Shown here piece after piece: positions 1-8,728 of a stretch of 64,000 nt of DNA. A model generated the notes under the pieces. The model worked only from the letters and a program-made list of their open reading frames with translations. It did not search any database and was not told where the DNA came from. Positions within the stretch are counted from its first letter, which is position 1. Each line of letters starts with the position of its first letter. Position numbers and translations under genes: made by a program. The stretch is from NCBI RefSeq assembly GCF_000829515.1, contig NZ_JXRR01000011.1, forward strand, positions 37,338 through 101,337. Direction: 5' to 3'. Origin of the DNA: Jeotgalibacillus campisalis (GTDB taxonomy: Bacteria > Bacillota > Bacilli > Bacillales > Jeotgalibacillaceae).

Positions 1-1
1 C

Positions 2-463
2 GGCTTGCCGACCTATGATTTTATCGGCGACCCGAATGTAGCTCTGACAGCCATAATGATCATGAATATTTGGGCCACAGCACCATTTTTTATGGTAATC
101 TATCTGGCAGCCCTTCAGGATATACCAGATTCTCTTTATGAAGCGGCAGAATTGGACGGAGCAGGACCGATCAGGAAATTCTGGTCCATTACGGTTCCCC
201 ATCTCAAACCCATTACATCATTTGTAGTGATAATGAGTGTAATTGGAACCTTTCAATTATTTGATCAATCGTATATTTTTTCAGGCGGCTCAGGCGGACC
301 GGATAATTCAACGCTTACCGTCGTGCTGTTAATTTACCAGTATGCATTTAAATCAATGGACACAATGGGCTATGCAGCCGCAATCGCATTTGTTCTTGCC
401 ATTGTTATCCTGGTTTCAACACTCATTCAGCGAAAGCTTTCAAAAGAAGAAAATCTCTATTAG
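2..463 (+). CDS. Sugar ABC transporter permease, MalF/UgpA type (5' end outside window)
   Basis: Inner-membrane permease of a carbohydrate ABC importer. The reading frame is open from the first base, so the gene begins upstream and only about 153 C-terminal residues are visible. They contain several hydrophobic segments and the cytoplasmic EAA loop (EAAELDGAGPIRKFW followed by VPHLKP), which docks on the ATPase subunit. The stop lies 15 bp before the next permease gene, so the two are an operon pair. The binding protein is presumably further upstream. The substrate cannot be read from this fragment; family placement is by the EAA loop and the pairing with a MalG-type protein. Confidence 0.9.
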   Translation, partial: GLPTYDFIGDPNVALTAIMIMNIWATAPFFMVIYLAALQDIPDSLYEAAELDGAGPIRKFWSITVPHLKPITSFVVIMSVIGTFQLFDQSYIFSGGSGGPDNSTLTVVLLIYQYAFKSMDTMGYAAAIAFVLAIVILVSTLIQRKLSKEENLY

Positions 464-478
464 GCAGGTGGACGTAAA

Positions 479-1306
479 GTGAAGAAAAAATTGAGCATTG
501 GAAAGATCTTTTTATACATTATTTTGTGCACCTATGCAGTTGTGACACTTATTCCATTTTTATGGGCGCTGTCCTCTTCCTTTAAGCCGCTGTCGGAAAT
601 CGTAAGTGGAGCGATTAATTTTATTCCCCAGAACTTCACGTTGGATAATTATCGCCAAATTTTTATTGAGCAGGAATTGTTCCCTCGCTGGATGTTTAAC
701 AGTGTATTTATAGCAACAGTAGGAACAGGTCTTAATATCTTGTTTAACTCAATGGCAGGCTACGCGCTTGCGCGGCTGGCGTTTCCTGGGAAGAAAGGTC
801 TCTTCATCATTATTTTGGCTGTATTAATGATTCCAGCACAAGTAACGATGATCCCTAACTATTTAATTTTGCGTGAATTTGGCTGGTTAAACAGCTACCA
901 GGGAATGATTGTTCCTTCTATGATTAATGCGACGTTTATTTTTATGATGAGACAATTCTTTGTCAACTTTCCAAAAGAGCTTGAAGAAGCTGCAGCCATT
1001 GATGGACTCAGCCGGATTGGCACGTTTTTCAAAGTGGTGCTGCCTCTTGCAAAGCCGGCTCTGGCTGCACAGGCGATCTTTGTTTTCATGGGCTTCTGGA
1101 ACGACTTCATGCGTCCGTTGATCATTATGACAGATTCAAGTATGTACACACTTCCACTTGGATTGAATACGTTTAAAGGTCAGTTCGTCAGCTACTGGAA
1201 TTATATTATGGCCGCTTCTATGGTCTTCACACTGCCGGTGCTGCTGATTTATGCCTTTTTTAATAAATACTTCATTAAGGGCTTGTCTCTTACTGGAGGA
1301 AAGTAA
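479..1306 (+). CDS. Carbohydrate ABC transporter permease, MalG/UgpE type
   Basis: Second membrane subunit of the sugar importer, 275 residues, the usual size for MalG-type permeases. It starts with GTG behind a GCAGGTGG ribosome site. It has an N-terminal membrane anchor, about six transmembrane segments and the EAA loop (EEAAAIDGLSRIGTFF, then VLPLAKPALAA). The C-terminal GLSLTGGK ending is typical of this subfamily, which transports sugars such as lactose, raffinose or glycerol-phosphate. It is the last gene of its operon, since a terminator follows about 120 bp downstream. The ATPase is not nearby, as is common for systems sharing an MsmX-like ATPase (inference). Substrate unknown. Confidence 0.9.
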   Translation: MKKKLSIGKIFLYIILCTYAVVTLIPFLWALSSSFKPLSEIVSGAINFIPQNFTLDNYRQIFIEQELFPRWMFNSVFIATVGTGLNILFNSMAGYALARLAFPGKKGLFIIILAVLMIPAQVTMIPNYLILREFGWLNSYQGMIVPSMINATFIFMMRQFFVNFPKELEEAAAIDGLSRIGTFFKVVLPLAKPALAAQAIFVFMGFWNDFMRPLIIMTDSSMYTLPLGLNTFKGQFVSYWNYIMAASMVFTLPVLLIYAFFNKYFIKGLSLTGGK

Positions 1307-1425
1307 GACATCGATTCATTTACAAAACATTAATAGGATTATTAATATATCAGCGTTTACAAACCTTTAATGACTCAAGTTGGTTCAAATTATTAATTAT
1401 TACTACAATGAATTTAACAGACTTA

Positions 1426-1458
1426 AAGCATCAGCATTCTGCTGCTGCTTTTTTTTTT
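1426..1458 (+). terminator. Intrinsic terminator after the sugar permease operon
   Basis: An 11-bp stem with one mismatch (AAGCATCAGCA, loop TTC, TGCTGCTGCTT) is followed by a run of eight T. It lies about 120 bp past the permease stop and marks the edge of the operon. Confidence 0.75.
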
Positions 1459-2027
1459 GGAATTAATTGCAGATTATAGTTTTGATTCATTTAATTATTG
1501 TTATGCTCCAACCTTCACAACTTCATTACTATAAAAATCTAACATATTACTTCCCCACCTCTAAGAAGAAATGCAGATATTAAATAAAAAGAGAAGATGT
1601 TTTAAAGGTTAAACACGTAAAACAAAAAATGTTATTACAACTTAGAGATAAGTATTTAGATAAAGAATGGTAAGAGAAAAAAGCAGATGAAAAAGTAAAT
1701 TTATATAGAATATCAAAGTAAATTGATGGAAAATAGAAATAAGGAAGTGAATCACGCTGATTCCCCTGAGTATATTTATAAAGGACAAGCTAAAGACATA
1801 ATATTTAAAGAAAAGTTAGAAATATGCTTTGAAAATCTGTTCTCCCGACATTGAATTTGATGAAAAAAAACTTGCAATGAAATTATTCATCAATGATGAA
1901 TATCATTTCCACGAAGAAGGAATTTGAAACAGACGAATATATTAAAAAGAAGTTCTTCAAAAAATAATCTTAATAGTTAGTTTGTTATTTAAGTTTAAAA
2001 TTCTAAAAATTAATGACTAGGTAGTAG
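1459..2027. other. A+T-rich stretch without an intact gene
   Basis: About 570 bp between the permease operon and the SIR2 gene. It is visibly richer in A and T than the preceding genes. Short open stretches in different frames are broken by stops, consistent with decayed coding sequence; the clearest one is listed separately. No RNA gene or complete mobile element was recognised. Confidence 0.5.
1747..1927 (+). pseudogene. Possible frameshifted gene remnant
   Basis: Two consecutive open stretches read like protein but lie in different frames. The first, from a GTG at 1747 to a stop at 1854, includes SPEYIYKGQAKD. The second, open from about 1841 to a stop at 1927, includes SPDIEFDEKKLAMKLF. 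They overlap at about 1841-1854, as expected for one frameshifted gene. Family not recognised. This may equally be chance in A+T-rich DNA. Confidence 0.25.
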
Positions 2028-2054
2028 TTGATATCAAGATTGGGGAGTATGAAA

Positions 2055-3059
2055 ATGAGCGAAGAGATGGAAAAACAATTGAGAAAACTAGCAATCACAA
2101 AACAACTTAATTTTCTTTTAGGGTCAGGAGTGTCAGTACCAGCTATTCCATTAATGGGAAAATTTCATGATATAAGTGGCAAGTCGGCTAATGAGCAGTT
2201 GCTGGAACGAGTTCAGGAAGTTAGTAATAAATTATTAACAAAAAGCAAGTGTGAACTAGCTGATAAAGATATGTATACAGTTTTGGAAAACTATCAAAAA
2301 TTTATAGAGAGCGTTGTTTCAATATTGAATTTGTCAAACTCTCGCCAGATATCTAAAAATGTAAATATATTTACGACTAATTATGATTTATATATTGAAA
2401 AAGCAACTGATCATATTTTAAAAAAATATAAGTTAGTATTTAATGATGGATCTAGTGGGTACTTTGATCGCTATTTAGACAGTTCAAATTATAATCGAAT
2501 GGTTTCTTATAAGGGGTTAAATGATAATTATATCAATGAAATCCCATCTTTAACATTGATAAAGCCACATGGATCAATAAATTGGGAAAAACAAGATGAA
2601 AACATTTTAATAAAAAATGAAGTAGTTGATGATCCAGTTATTGTTAAACCAGACGGTTATGAAGCATCAACCACTTTTGAAAGTAATCACTTTCATGAAA
2701 TGTTACGTATTTTTCAAATGGAGTTAGATAAAGCACAATCCGTTTTATTTGTTATAGGATTTTCTTTTCAAGATAAACATATTGCAAAAATGGTTAAACG
2801 AGCAGTACAGAACCCAGAACTAATGGTATATGTATTCGGGTACACTGATAGTGATAGGCAAATTTACTTGAATAATCTGAATTTTGAAAACGAGAGGTTC
2901 AACTTCAAAGTATTGACACCTGAAAATTTCGATGATGAGTATAAGAATAAGAATATTGACGGTGACCAAAGTGAATGGTTTAGCTTTACTCTACCGAATC
3001 TAACAAATATATTAAATAGCACTAAATTGGAGGATTCCAAAGATGACAAAGCACAGTAA
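2055..3059 (+). CDS. SIR2-domain defence protein (NADase effector of a SIR2-HerA system)
   Basis: About 334 residues with a SIR2-like fold over most of the length. Visible motifs are a glycine-rich nucleotide loop near the N-terminus (NFLLGSGVS), TTNYD at about residues 107-111 with the NAD-contacting asparagine, KPHGSINW at about 170-177 with the catalytic histidine, and VIGFSFQDKHI near residue 240. Related stand-alone SIR2 proteins destroy NAD+ upon phage infection. I chose the ATG at 2055 because a GGGGAG ribosome site ends 7 bases before it; an ATG at 2049 is too close to that site. Its 3' end overlaps the HerA-like ATPase by 17 bp, so translation is probably coupled. Family and motifs are seen; the defence role is inferred from the pairing. 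Confidence 0.85.
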   Translation: MSEEMEKQLRKLAITKQLNFLLGSGVSVPAIPLMGKFHDISGKSANEQLLERVQEVSNKLLTKSKCELADKDMYTVLENYQKFIESVVSILNLSNSRQISKNVNIFTTNYDLYIEKATDHILKKYKLVFNDGSSGYFDRYLDSSNYNRMVSYKGLNDNYINEIPSLTLIKPHGSINWEKQDENILIKNEVVDDPVIVKPDGYEASTTFESNHFHEMLRIFQMELDKAQSVLFVIGFSFQDKHIAKMVKRAVQNPELMVYVFGYTDSDRQIYLNNLNFENERFNFKVLTPENFDDEYKNKNIDGDQSEWFSFTLPNLTNILNSTKLEDSKDDKAQ

Positions 3060-4917
3060 GAGATTAGGTGTGATTGTAGGGGTGGAAGGTAATGTATCTC
3101 AGGTTGGTATGTACCATATGTCTAATGATGCAGAGTTTATATGGTATGGAGATATCTTAACAGGACCAAAGGTTGGTGCATTTTTAACTATTAATCAAAA
3201 TGAAGTGAAAATTATTGCAACAGTTTCTACAGAAAAAATTATAGATCAGCAAAATACAATTAAAAGTACCGAATTCGATAATCGATATACTAAGAATTCT
3301 ATTAATCGTATAATCACTCTAAAAGTAAAAGGAGTAATTAGTGAAGGTGAATTTCAAGTTACTAGTAAATATGTTCCTATGATTGGTAATGAAGTTACTT
3401 TAACCACGCATGAAGAGCTTAAAATTATATATGGAGTTGAAATAACAAAATTAACAATTACTATTGGAGAGTCAATCTTAGAAGGACAACCAATTCAACT
3501 CTCCATTAATAAATTTTTTGCGTCACATATAGGGATTTTTGGGAATACTGGTAGCGGAAAATCGAATACATTACATAAGCTATTTTTAGAACTTTTTAGA
3601 TCTAATTATTATCAACAAATTATTCAGAAGTCGCAGTTTTTTATCATCGATTTTAATGGAGAATATATAGGGGAAGGCATGTTTGGTGTGGATGAATCAC
3701 ATAAAGAAATATTTAGAGTTAATACTAGGAACGAAGGTCAGGGACGTAAATTGCCTATAAAAAAAGATTATTTATTCGATCCTGACATTTTAGCAATATT
3801 GTTCGACGCCCGTCCTGCAACTCAAATACCGTTCTTACGAACAGCACTAAAAACTTTTAATGAAAAAATAAATGATGGGGATAGCTTTGCGGGTATTGAA
3901 ATAGGGTTATTACTATCAATCATTAAAGGAGCTAAAAGCGTCAGTGATGACGCACTGGATAACTGGATGGCTGCTGCTGAAAGTGTAGGTATTGAAAAAG
4001 AATATTTTAGTGGGCTTGAAAGTAATTTCACAAAAAATTCATTTGGTAATTTAGTAGTGACGTCAGGAAAGGGAAAAGTGATTCTTAAAGAAGGACAAAT
4101 AACACCCGATGGAAAAAGAGAGCTTAAAATTGATGAATTGAAGGTGAAACTTTGTAACATATTTACTGATGCTACCCCAATTCAAAAACTTAACTACTTT
4201 CTGCAATTTCAGAGAGTTTACGTTTCTGCATGGAAATCGGCTAATATTGAACATATTAACCCGTTATTTAATCGAATAAAAACATCGTTTGATAGTCTGG
4301 AAAAAGTTATTGAAGTTCACGAAGATGTTTCTGGGAGATACAAGACAATGAATATCATCTCTCTTGTAGATGCAAATCAAGCCATCACTCGTTTGATTCC
4401 TATGCTAGTATCAAAAATGATATATGATGATCAACGATTTAATGTTGCAGGTCAAAACATTGATCGAACAAAACATTTGATTATTGATGAAGCCCATAAC
4501 ATTTTAAATGCTGCCTATAGGAATAACGGTGATGATTGGCAGGATTATCGTCTATCTGTATTTGAAGAGATTATCAAAGAAGGTAGAAAGTTTGGTTATT
4601 ATTTGACACTTTCAAGTCAACGACCTGCTGATATTTCACCAACTATATTATCACAAACACATAACTATCTTATTCATCGTTTGGTTAATGAGAAAGATTT
4701 GCGAATGTTAGAGAATACAATGCCAACACTAGATAAAAGCTCGTATCAAATGATTCCTAGTTTAGGAAAAGGTGAAGTAATTATAACTGGGAATGCAATG
4801 CAAGTTCCGGTATTTGTCAAAGTACCAAAGGAAAAAAACATACGTCCTAATAGTGATGATGTCTTGCTTACAAAGTTATGGAGAAATACATCTGATTCCA
4901 CTGAGCCTATTGCCTAG
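3043..4917 (+). CDS. HerA-like hexameric ATPase of a SIR2-HerA (Nezha-type) defence pair
   Basis: 624 residues. The N-terminal 150 or so residues form a beta-rich region as in the HAS-barrel of HerA. The ATPase core follows, with Walker A GNTGSGKSNT at about 166-175, Walker B LIIDEAHN at about 478-485, and a C-terminal SSQRPADISPTIL segment typical of the HerA/FtsK sensor and arginine-finger region. HerA proteins form hexamers on DNA; in Nezha they assemble with SIR2 and control its NADase. The ATG at 3043 has a GGAGG site 9 bases upstream inside the SIR2 gene. Base composition is A+T-rich like its partner and unlike the flanking chromosome, suggesting horizontal acquisition. Confidence 0.88.
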   Translation: MTKHSKRLGVIVGVEGNVSQVGMYHMSNDAEFIWYGDILTGPKVGAFLTINQNEVKIIATVSTEKIIDQQNTIKSTEFDNRYTKNSINRIITLKVKGVISEGEFQVTSKYVPMIGNEVTLTTHEELKIIYGVEITKLTITIGESILEGQPIQLSINKFFASHIGIFGNTGSGKSNTLHKLFLELFRSNYYQQIIQKSQFFIIDFNGEYIGEGMFGVDESHKEIFRVNTRNEGQGRKLPIKKDYLFDPDILAILFDARPATQIPFLRTALKTFNEKINDGDSFAGIEIGLLLSIIKGAKSVSDDALDNWMAAAESVGIEKEYFSGLESNFTKNSFGNLVVTSGKGKVILKEGQITPDGKRELKIDELKVKLCNIFTDATPIQKLNYFLQFQRVYVSAWKSANIEHINPLFNRIKTSFDSLEKVIEVHEDVSGRYKTMNIISLVDANQAITRLIPMLVSKMIYDDQRFNVAGQNIDRTKHLIIDEAHNILNAAYRNNGDDWQDYRLSVFEEIIKEGRKFGYYLTLSSQRPADISPTILSQTHNYLIHRLVNEKDLRMLENTMPTLDKSSYQMIPSLGKGEVIITGNAMQVPVFVKVPKEKNIRPNSDDVLLTKLWRNTSDSTEPIA

Positions 4918-5003
4918 CAATTATGGGATTTATGAGTTAGAGAATTCAATTACTCAGAAATAGTTTTATTGAACTAACATCCGCCATTTTAGAGAGGATC
5001 TGT

Positions 5004-5765
5004 ATGATGAGTAAAAATCAAGAATATCAGGATAATATCGAGCAAAGATGCTTGGATTTTGTAAAGAATGATATGAATGAGAAAGATTGTTTTGGATTAT
5101 CCAATAATCAGTACGTTGAATTGAAAAATTGGTTAAATGAATCTAAGCTTAATTTCAATAATAATAAATTTCCGGATTTTGTTTTTAATGACGGCTTTAT
5201 AGAACATTTTTCAGTTACTTCATCATTAGAAAATAGAAAAGGTGCAAAGCAGAAAAGGGAATCGACTGTTTTCAAAAAGAATAGTGAAAATAATTTTTTT
5301 AGTAATCTTGATAATATTGAAGAAGACATACTGTTAAGTCGTTCGCATGGTCGCCTATTTGAAGAACATACATATTTTAATATTGTAAACTCAATAAAAA
5401 AGAATTGGGTAAAGCATATAGAAAGTTACGATAAAAATATATCCACATCTAAACATGGAATTTTCCTAATTGAATATATAGATATTAATATCCAAACAGC
5501 GGTTGCTAGAGAAAATGAGCCAGCAGAGATTTTTGAGACATATAGAATAAGTGTTGATAAGCATTTGTTAAATTGGATATATACATACAAAGAAAAAATA
5601 GATAATTTAATTTTTGTTAATCTTCTATTACCCTCTATTGAGGTAATAAGAATAGATAATATTCCAGAGCTTATAGTGGGAATTTCAAATGTTATTTATG
5701 CACCTACTTTAGGGATGGAAACTCACAAGTATGTAGGTTTTAAAATTATGAAGGATAATATTTAA
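5004..5765 (+). CDS. Unrecognised protein encoded downstream of SIR2-HerA
   Basis: 253 residues, no signal peptide or membrane segment, lysine- and asparagine-rich. I do not recognise the family with certainty. Residues around 50-75 read FPDFVFNDGFIEHFSVTSS and then a basic stretch with KGAKQKRE. The spaced acidic positions there, and a later FLIEYIDI strand, faintly recall a PD-(D/E)XK nuclease-type core, but a canonical catalytic lysine is not evident. The gene starts 86 bp after the HerA stop, on the same strand, with an AGAGAGG ribosome site, and shares the A+T-rich composition. It may be a third component of the defence locus, an independent defence gene, or cargo. Confidence 0.65.
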   Translation: MMSKNQEYQDNIEQRCLDFVKNDMNEKDCFGLSNNQYVELKNWLNESKLNFNNNKFPDFVFNDGFIEHFSVTSSLENRKGAKQKRESTVFKKNSENNFFSNLDNIEEDILLSRSHGRLFEEHTYFNIVNSIKKNWVKHIESYDKNISTSKHGIFLIEYIDINIQTAVARENEPAEIFETYRISVDKHLLNWIYTYKEKIDNLIFVNLLLPSIEVIRIDNIPELIVGISNVIYAPTLGMETHKYVGFKIMKDNI

Positions 5766-5785
5766 TAGCAAACTTGAAATAAAAT

Positions 5786-6010
5786 AAAAATGAGGCTGAT
5801 ACAGAATGATGTTTAAATTGAGTTTTTTTTATCGTAAATATAAGGTGAACGGAGCGGAAGGTGGCGACTCCTGCAGGATGTGACGGCAAGCTGAGACTCT
5901 TCAAGGCAAAGCCTGGAGGAGGCTCAGCGCCGTCCCTGCGGAAAGCGTCCACCTGAAGCGCAGAGAACCGGTTAGAAAAGGTTGATACATATTTGTCCAA
6001 CCTCATTTTT
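5786..6010. repeat. Dispersed GC-rich repeat, divergent copy, bounded by an inverted repeat
   Basis: A GC-rich core at about 5844-5969 begins GGTGAACGGAGCGGAAGG and ends CAGAGAACC. It aligns with the copies at 23978 and 24207. The core sits between AAAAATGAGG (5786-5795) and its exact complement CCTCATTTTT (6001-6010), so the whole block could fold back on itself. It closes the defence island and may also act as a transcription stop for the upstream genes. This copy is more diverged than the tandem copies elsewhere. Confidence 0.7.
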
Positions 6011-6270
6011 ATTGTAAGTATCAATTCAAAGAATTTATGAATCTATTAATATAAGTATTCAACTAACATCTATCAGTTTGGTTCTAATTGTTTCAAAAAA
6101 TATCAAATACAATCTGGTTAAATAAATTTTCATCCATATAACAATTCCGAAAAACCATTATATAAATGGACTTCGATGTATTAAATCCACCTAGATTTAT
6201 TAAGTACTGGTTCTCAAAAGATGAGACCACAGGCAGAGAAAAATTAGAATGGCAAAGAAAAGAAAAAATT
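6011..6270. other. Intergenic stretch, no gene supported
   Basis: A+T-rich region between the repeat and the terminator of the convergent persulfide dioxygenase gene. A short open frame from 6166 runs through the terminator hairpin into the next gene on the other strand and has no ribosome site, so I do not call it. Confidence 0.5.
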
Positions 6271-6317
6271 AAAAACTGTCCGGAAGTGATTAAATCACTT
6301 CCGGGCAGTCTTTTTTT
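6271..6317 (-). terminator. Terminator of the persulfide dioxygenase gene (bidirectional shape)
   Basis: A long stem, ACTGTCCGGAAGTGATT paired with AATCACTTCCGGGCAGT, is flanked by A and T runs on both sides. It sits at the stop codon of the minus-strand gene and also blocks plus-strand transcription leaving the island. Confidence 0.85.
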
Positions 6318-7725
6318 ACCTTGTCACTTTTTCAGGATATTTTTCTTTCCAGGCACCAAAGCCGCCCTCTAGATGAATAACCTCTTTAAAGCCGAGTGAC
6401 AGCATGACACTTGCCGCAATGGCAGATCTGGCGCCGGATTGACAATGAATTAAAACAGGCTTCTCTTCATCGAGCTTCTTGCCTTCTTCACGCAAATGGC
6501 CAAGCATTTTATGCTGGACCCCTTCCATATGACCTTCCTGCCATTCGGAATCATTACGGACATCAATTATCTGTACCGCCTCTTTTTCTTTTTCCTGCTC
6601 AAACTTTTCCTTGCTTACGGTTTCATAAGAAGCAGTTGCTATCGAATCTATTGAATTAGGATCGATAAGCATGACAATTTGATCTAAATGAATGGATTGT
6701 AGGGCTATGATCGCTTCTTCTGCGTCAGAAGGCTTAACGATTAAAGCAATTTTTTCTTCATAATCCACCAGCCAGCCGGCCCAGTTTGGCAGCAATTTTC
6801 CAAGCGGAATATTAATTGAACCAGGAACGAGTCCTTTTTCCGCTTCTTTTGCGGGGCGAGTGTCCAATAAGAAATGGCCGCTTTGTGCTGCCCACTTTAC
6901 AATTTCTTCTTCATTAGAAAACCACTTGCCATCCGTTTCTTCTATAATCGCTGGACCGAGCTTATTAACTTTCTTCATTTGGGCAAAATAAGATGGAGCT
7001 TCCGGCTGGTCCTGAAGAAGTTCCTCGATAAATGCTTGTTCATCCGTTTCTTTTAGTGCCCAATTGGTTTGTTTTTCATAACCGATAGTCGATTGAGGAA
7101 CAGCACCTAATGACTTTCCACAGGCACTTCCTGCACCGTGTCCCGGCCAGATTATCATATGATCAGGAAATTCCTTAAAGCGCTGAATGGATTTAAACAT
7201 ACTCTCTGCACCTGATCTTGCCGTGCCTTGTGCACCAGCTGATTTTTCCAGAAGATCCGGGCGTCCGACATCTCCAACGAATACAAAGTCCCCTGTGAAT
7301 ATTCCCATTGGCTGTTCAGCTCCTCCGCCAACATCCGTGAGAATAAAAGAGATGCTTTCAGGTGTATGACCCGGAGTATGAAGGACGTCGAATTGAACAT
7401 TTCCAATCATAAACGTGTCATTGTCTTTAAGCTTCGTAACATGCAGCTGATCGGTGTAGCCGTATTTCCAATCTTCATCTCCTTCATCAGAAAGATAAAG
7501 TGCAGCATCATGTTTCACGGCGAGCTGACGGGCGCCTGATACGAAATCTGCGTGAATGTGGGTCTCAGCAGCTGCTGTAACACGAAGGCCCTCTTTGTCT
7601 GCATCTTGAAGAATCATATCAAGATGACGGGGAGGATCGATTAAAATCGCTTCACCTGTGCGCTGACATCCAACTAAATAAGAATACTGAGCAAGTTTTT
7701 CATCAAAGTAAGAACGTAAAAACAT
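6316..7725 (-). CDS. cstB: CstB-like persulfide dioxygenase / rhodanese fusion
   Basis: About 469 residues. The N-terminal metallo-beta-lactamase domain carries THIHAD (55-60), a GHTPES loop near 119 and WPGHGAGSACGKSLG, which are the signature positions of glutathione/CoA persulfide dioxygenases. A degenerate rhodanese domain follows, then a C-terminal rhodanese with the active loop HCQSGARS (Cys near 428). This three-domain order is that of Staphylococcus CstB, which oxidises low-molecular-weight persulfides to sulfite and thiosulfate. The ATG at 7725 has AAGGAGG 8 bases upstream; a longer open frame to 7794 would run through the operator. Regulation by a CstR/CsoR repressor is suggested by the palindrome upstream. 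It is divergent from the cystine importer tcyABC. Confidence 0.85.
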   Translation of the reverse strand: MFLRSYFDEKLAQYSYLVGCQRTGEAILIDPPRHLDMILQDADKEGLRVTAAAETHIHADFVSGARQLAVKHDAALYLSDEGDEDWKYGYTDQLHVTKLKDNDTFMIGNVQFDVLHTPGHTPESISFILTDVGGGAEQPMGIFTGDFVFVGDVGRPDLLEKSAGAQGTARSGAESMFKSIQRFKEFPDHMIIWPGHGAGSACGKSLGAVPQSTIGYEKQTNWALKETDEQAFIEELLQDQPEAPSYFAQMKKVNKLGPAIIEETDGKWFSNEEEIVKWAAQSGHFLLDTRPAKEAEKGLVPGSINIPLGKLLPNWAGWLVDYEEKIALIVKPSDAEEAIIALQSIHLDQIVMLIDPNSIDSIATASYETVSKEKFEQEKEKEAVQIIDVRNDSEWQEGHMEGVQHKMLGHLREEGKKLDEEKPVLIHCQSGARSAIAASVMLSLGFKEVIHLEGGFGAWKEKYPEKVTR

Positions 7726-7762
7726 AAGATCTGCCTCCTTAACAGTATGATTGCAAGGTATA

Positions 7763-7778
7763 ATACCCTGCGGGGTAT
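7763..7778 (-). promoter_or_regulatory. CsoR/CstR-type operator before the persulfide dioxygenase gene
   Basis: The palindrome ATACCC-TGCG-GGGTAT lies 38 bp upstream of the chosen start. ATACC/GGTAT half sites around a G/C-rich centre are the known operator form of the CsoR family, which includes the persulfide sensor CstR. No cstR gene is in the window; the CsoR encoded at 48575 has copper-type ligands. Confidence 0.7.
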
Positions 7779-7909
7779 AACTCAACTTAATCATTATATT
7801 GCCGATTAATCAAACCTTTTGTTTCTGAGTCAATAGTGTTTACAATTTAAAGGTTACGTAATACAATCACATAAGTTATTTATTAATCCGATAAGAATGG
7901 GTGGTTATT

Positions 7910-8728
7910 ATGATGAAAAAATGGATGGGTATTTCAACAATCGTTCTTGCAGGGCTTCTTGGGGCTTGTGGATCTGACGATGCAGGAGAAGAAAATCAGG
8001 GAGCAGAAAACGACGGTTCTGCTGAAAATCTTCTTGCTCAAATACAAGAAGAAGGGACCATCACGGTAGGAACAGAAGGTACTTATGCGCCTTTTACCTT
8101 TCATGATGATACAGATAAACTGACAGGGTATGACGTGGAAGTGATGAATGAAATTGCTGAACGCATGGGTGTGGAAGCAGAATACAAAGAAACTCAATGG
8201 GACTCGATGTTTGAAGGATTAAATTCCTCTCGTTTTGATGTAATCGCCAATCAGGTTGGAGTGAACGAAGAAAGACTGGAAACCTATGATTTTTCAACTC
8301 CTTATACATACTCAGGAGCTGTCGTCGTTGTACCGGAAGATAATTCAAGCGTTTCTGCTATTGAAGATATAGAAGGCATGAGCTCAGCTCAATCCCTAAC
8401 AAGCAACTACGCAGAGATTGCGACGGAGTATGGTGCTGAACTTGTTCAGGTTGAGGGACTTGCTCAAGCAATTGAATTAATTAAAACAGGCCGTGCAGAA
8501 GTAACGGTTAATGATAAGCTGGCTATTTTGGATTTCCAAAAACAGCAGCCAAATGCAGGAATTAAAATTGCGGCAGAAGAAGAAAATGCTTCAGAAAACG
8601 CCTTTATGTTCCGTCAGGGAAATGAAGAATTAATAGAAGAATTCAACAAGCACTTAGAAGACATGCAGGAAGACGGCACTCTTGCTGAAATTTCAGAAGA
8701 ATGGTTTGGTGAAGATGTATCTCAATAA
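7910..8728 (+). CDS. tcyA: Cystine ABC transporter, substrate-binding lipoprotein
   Basis: About 272 residues. A lipoprotein signal with lipobox LLGAC precedes an acidic linker, then a type II periplasmic binding fold (GTITVGTEGTYAPFTF, and GYDVEVMNEIAERMG) as in polar amino-acid binding proteins. The C-terminal ISEEWFGEDVSQ resembles my recollection of Bacillus TcyA. The start is ATG 7910 (or 7913) after GGGTGG. It overlaps the permease gene by 14 bp, so the three genes form one operon. The cystine assignment comes from resemblance of all three subunits to TcyABC and from the sulfur gene next door; another polar amino acid is possible. Confidence 0.85.
   Translation: MMKKWMGISTIVLAGLLGACGSDDAGEENQGAENDGSAENLLAQIQEEGTITVGTEGTYAPFTFHDDTDKLTGYDVEVMNEIAERMGVEAEYKETQWDSMFEGLNSSRFDVIANQVGVNEERLETYDFSTPYTYSGAVVVVPEDNSSVSAIEDIEGMSSAQSLTSNYAEIATEYGAELVQVEGLAQAIELIKTGRAEVTVNDKLAILDFQKQQPNAGIKIAAEEENASENAFMFRQGNEELIEEFNKHLEDMQEDGTLAEISEEWFGEDVSQ

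Noticed and set aside
6166..6372. Open frame of 68 codons on the plus strand
   Set aside because: No ribosome site; it crosses the strong terminator hairpin at 6275-6309 and enters the opposite-strand gene.
7880..7900. Possible CymR site before tcyA (ATAAGAATG resembling ATAGGAATT)
   Set aside because: Only part of the long CymR motif can be matched by eye; not enough to call.
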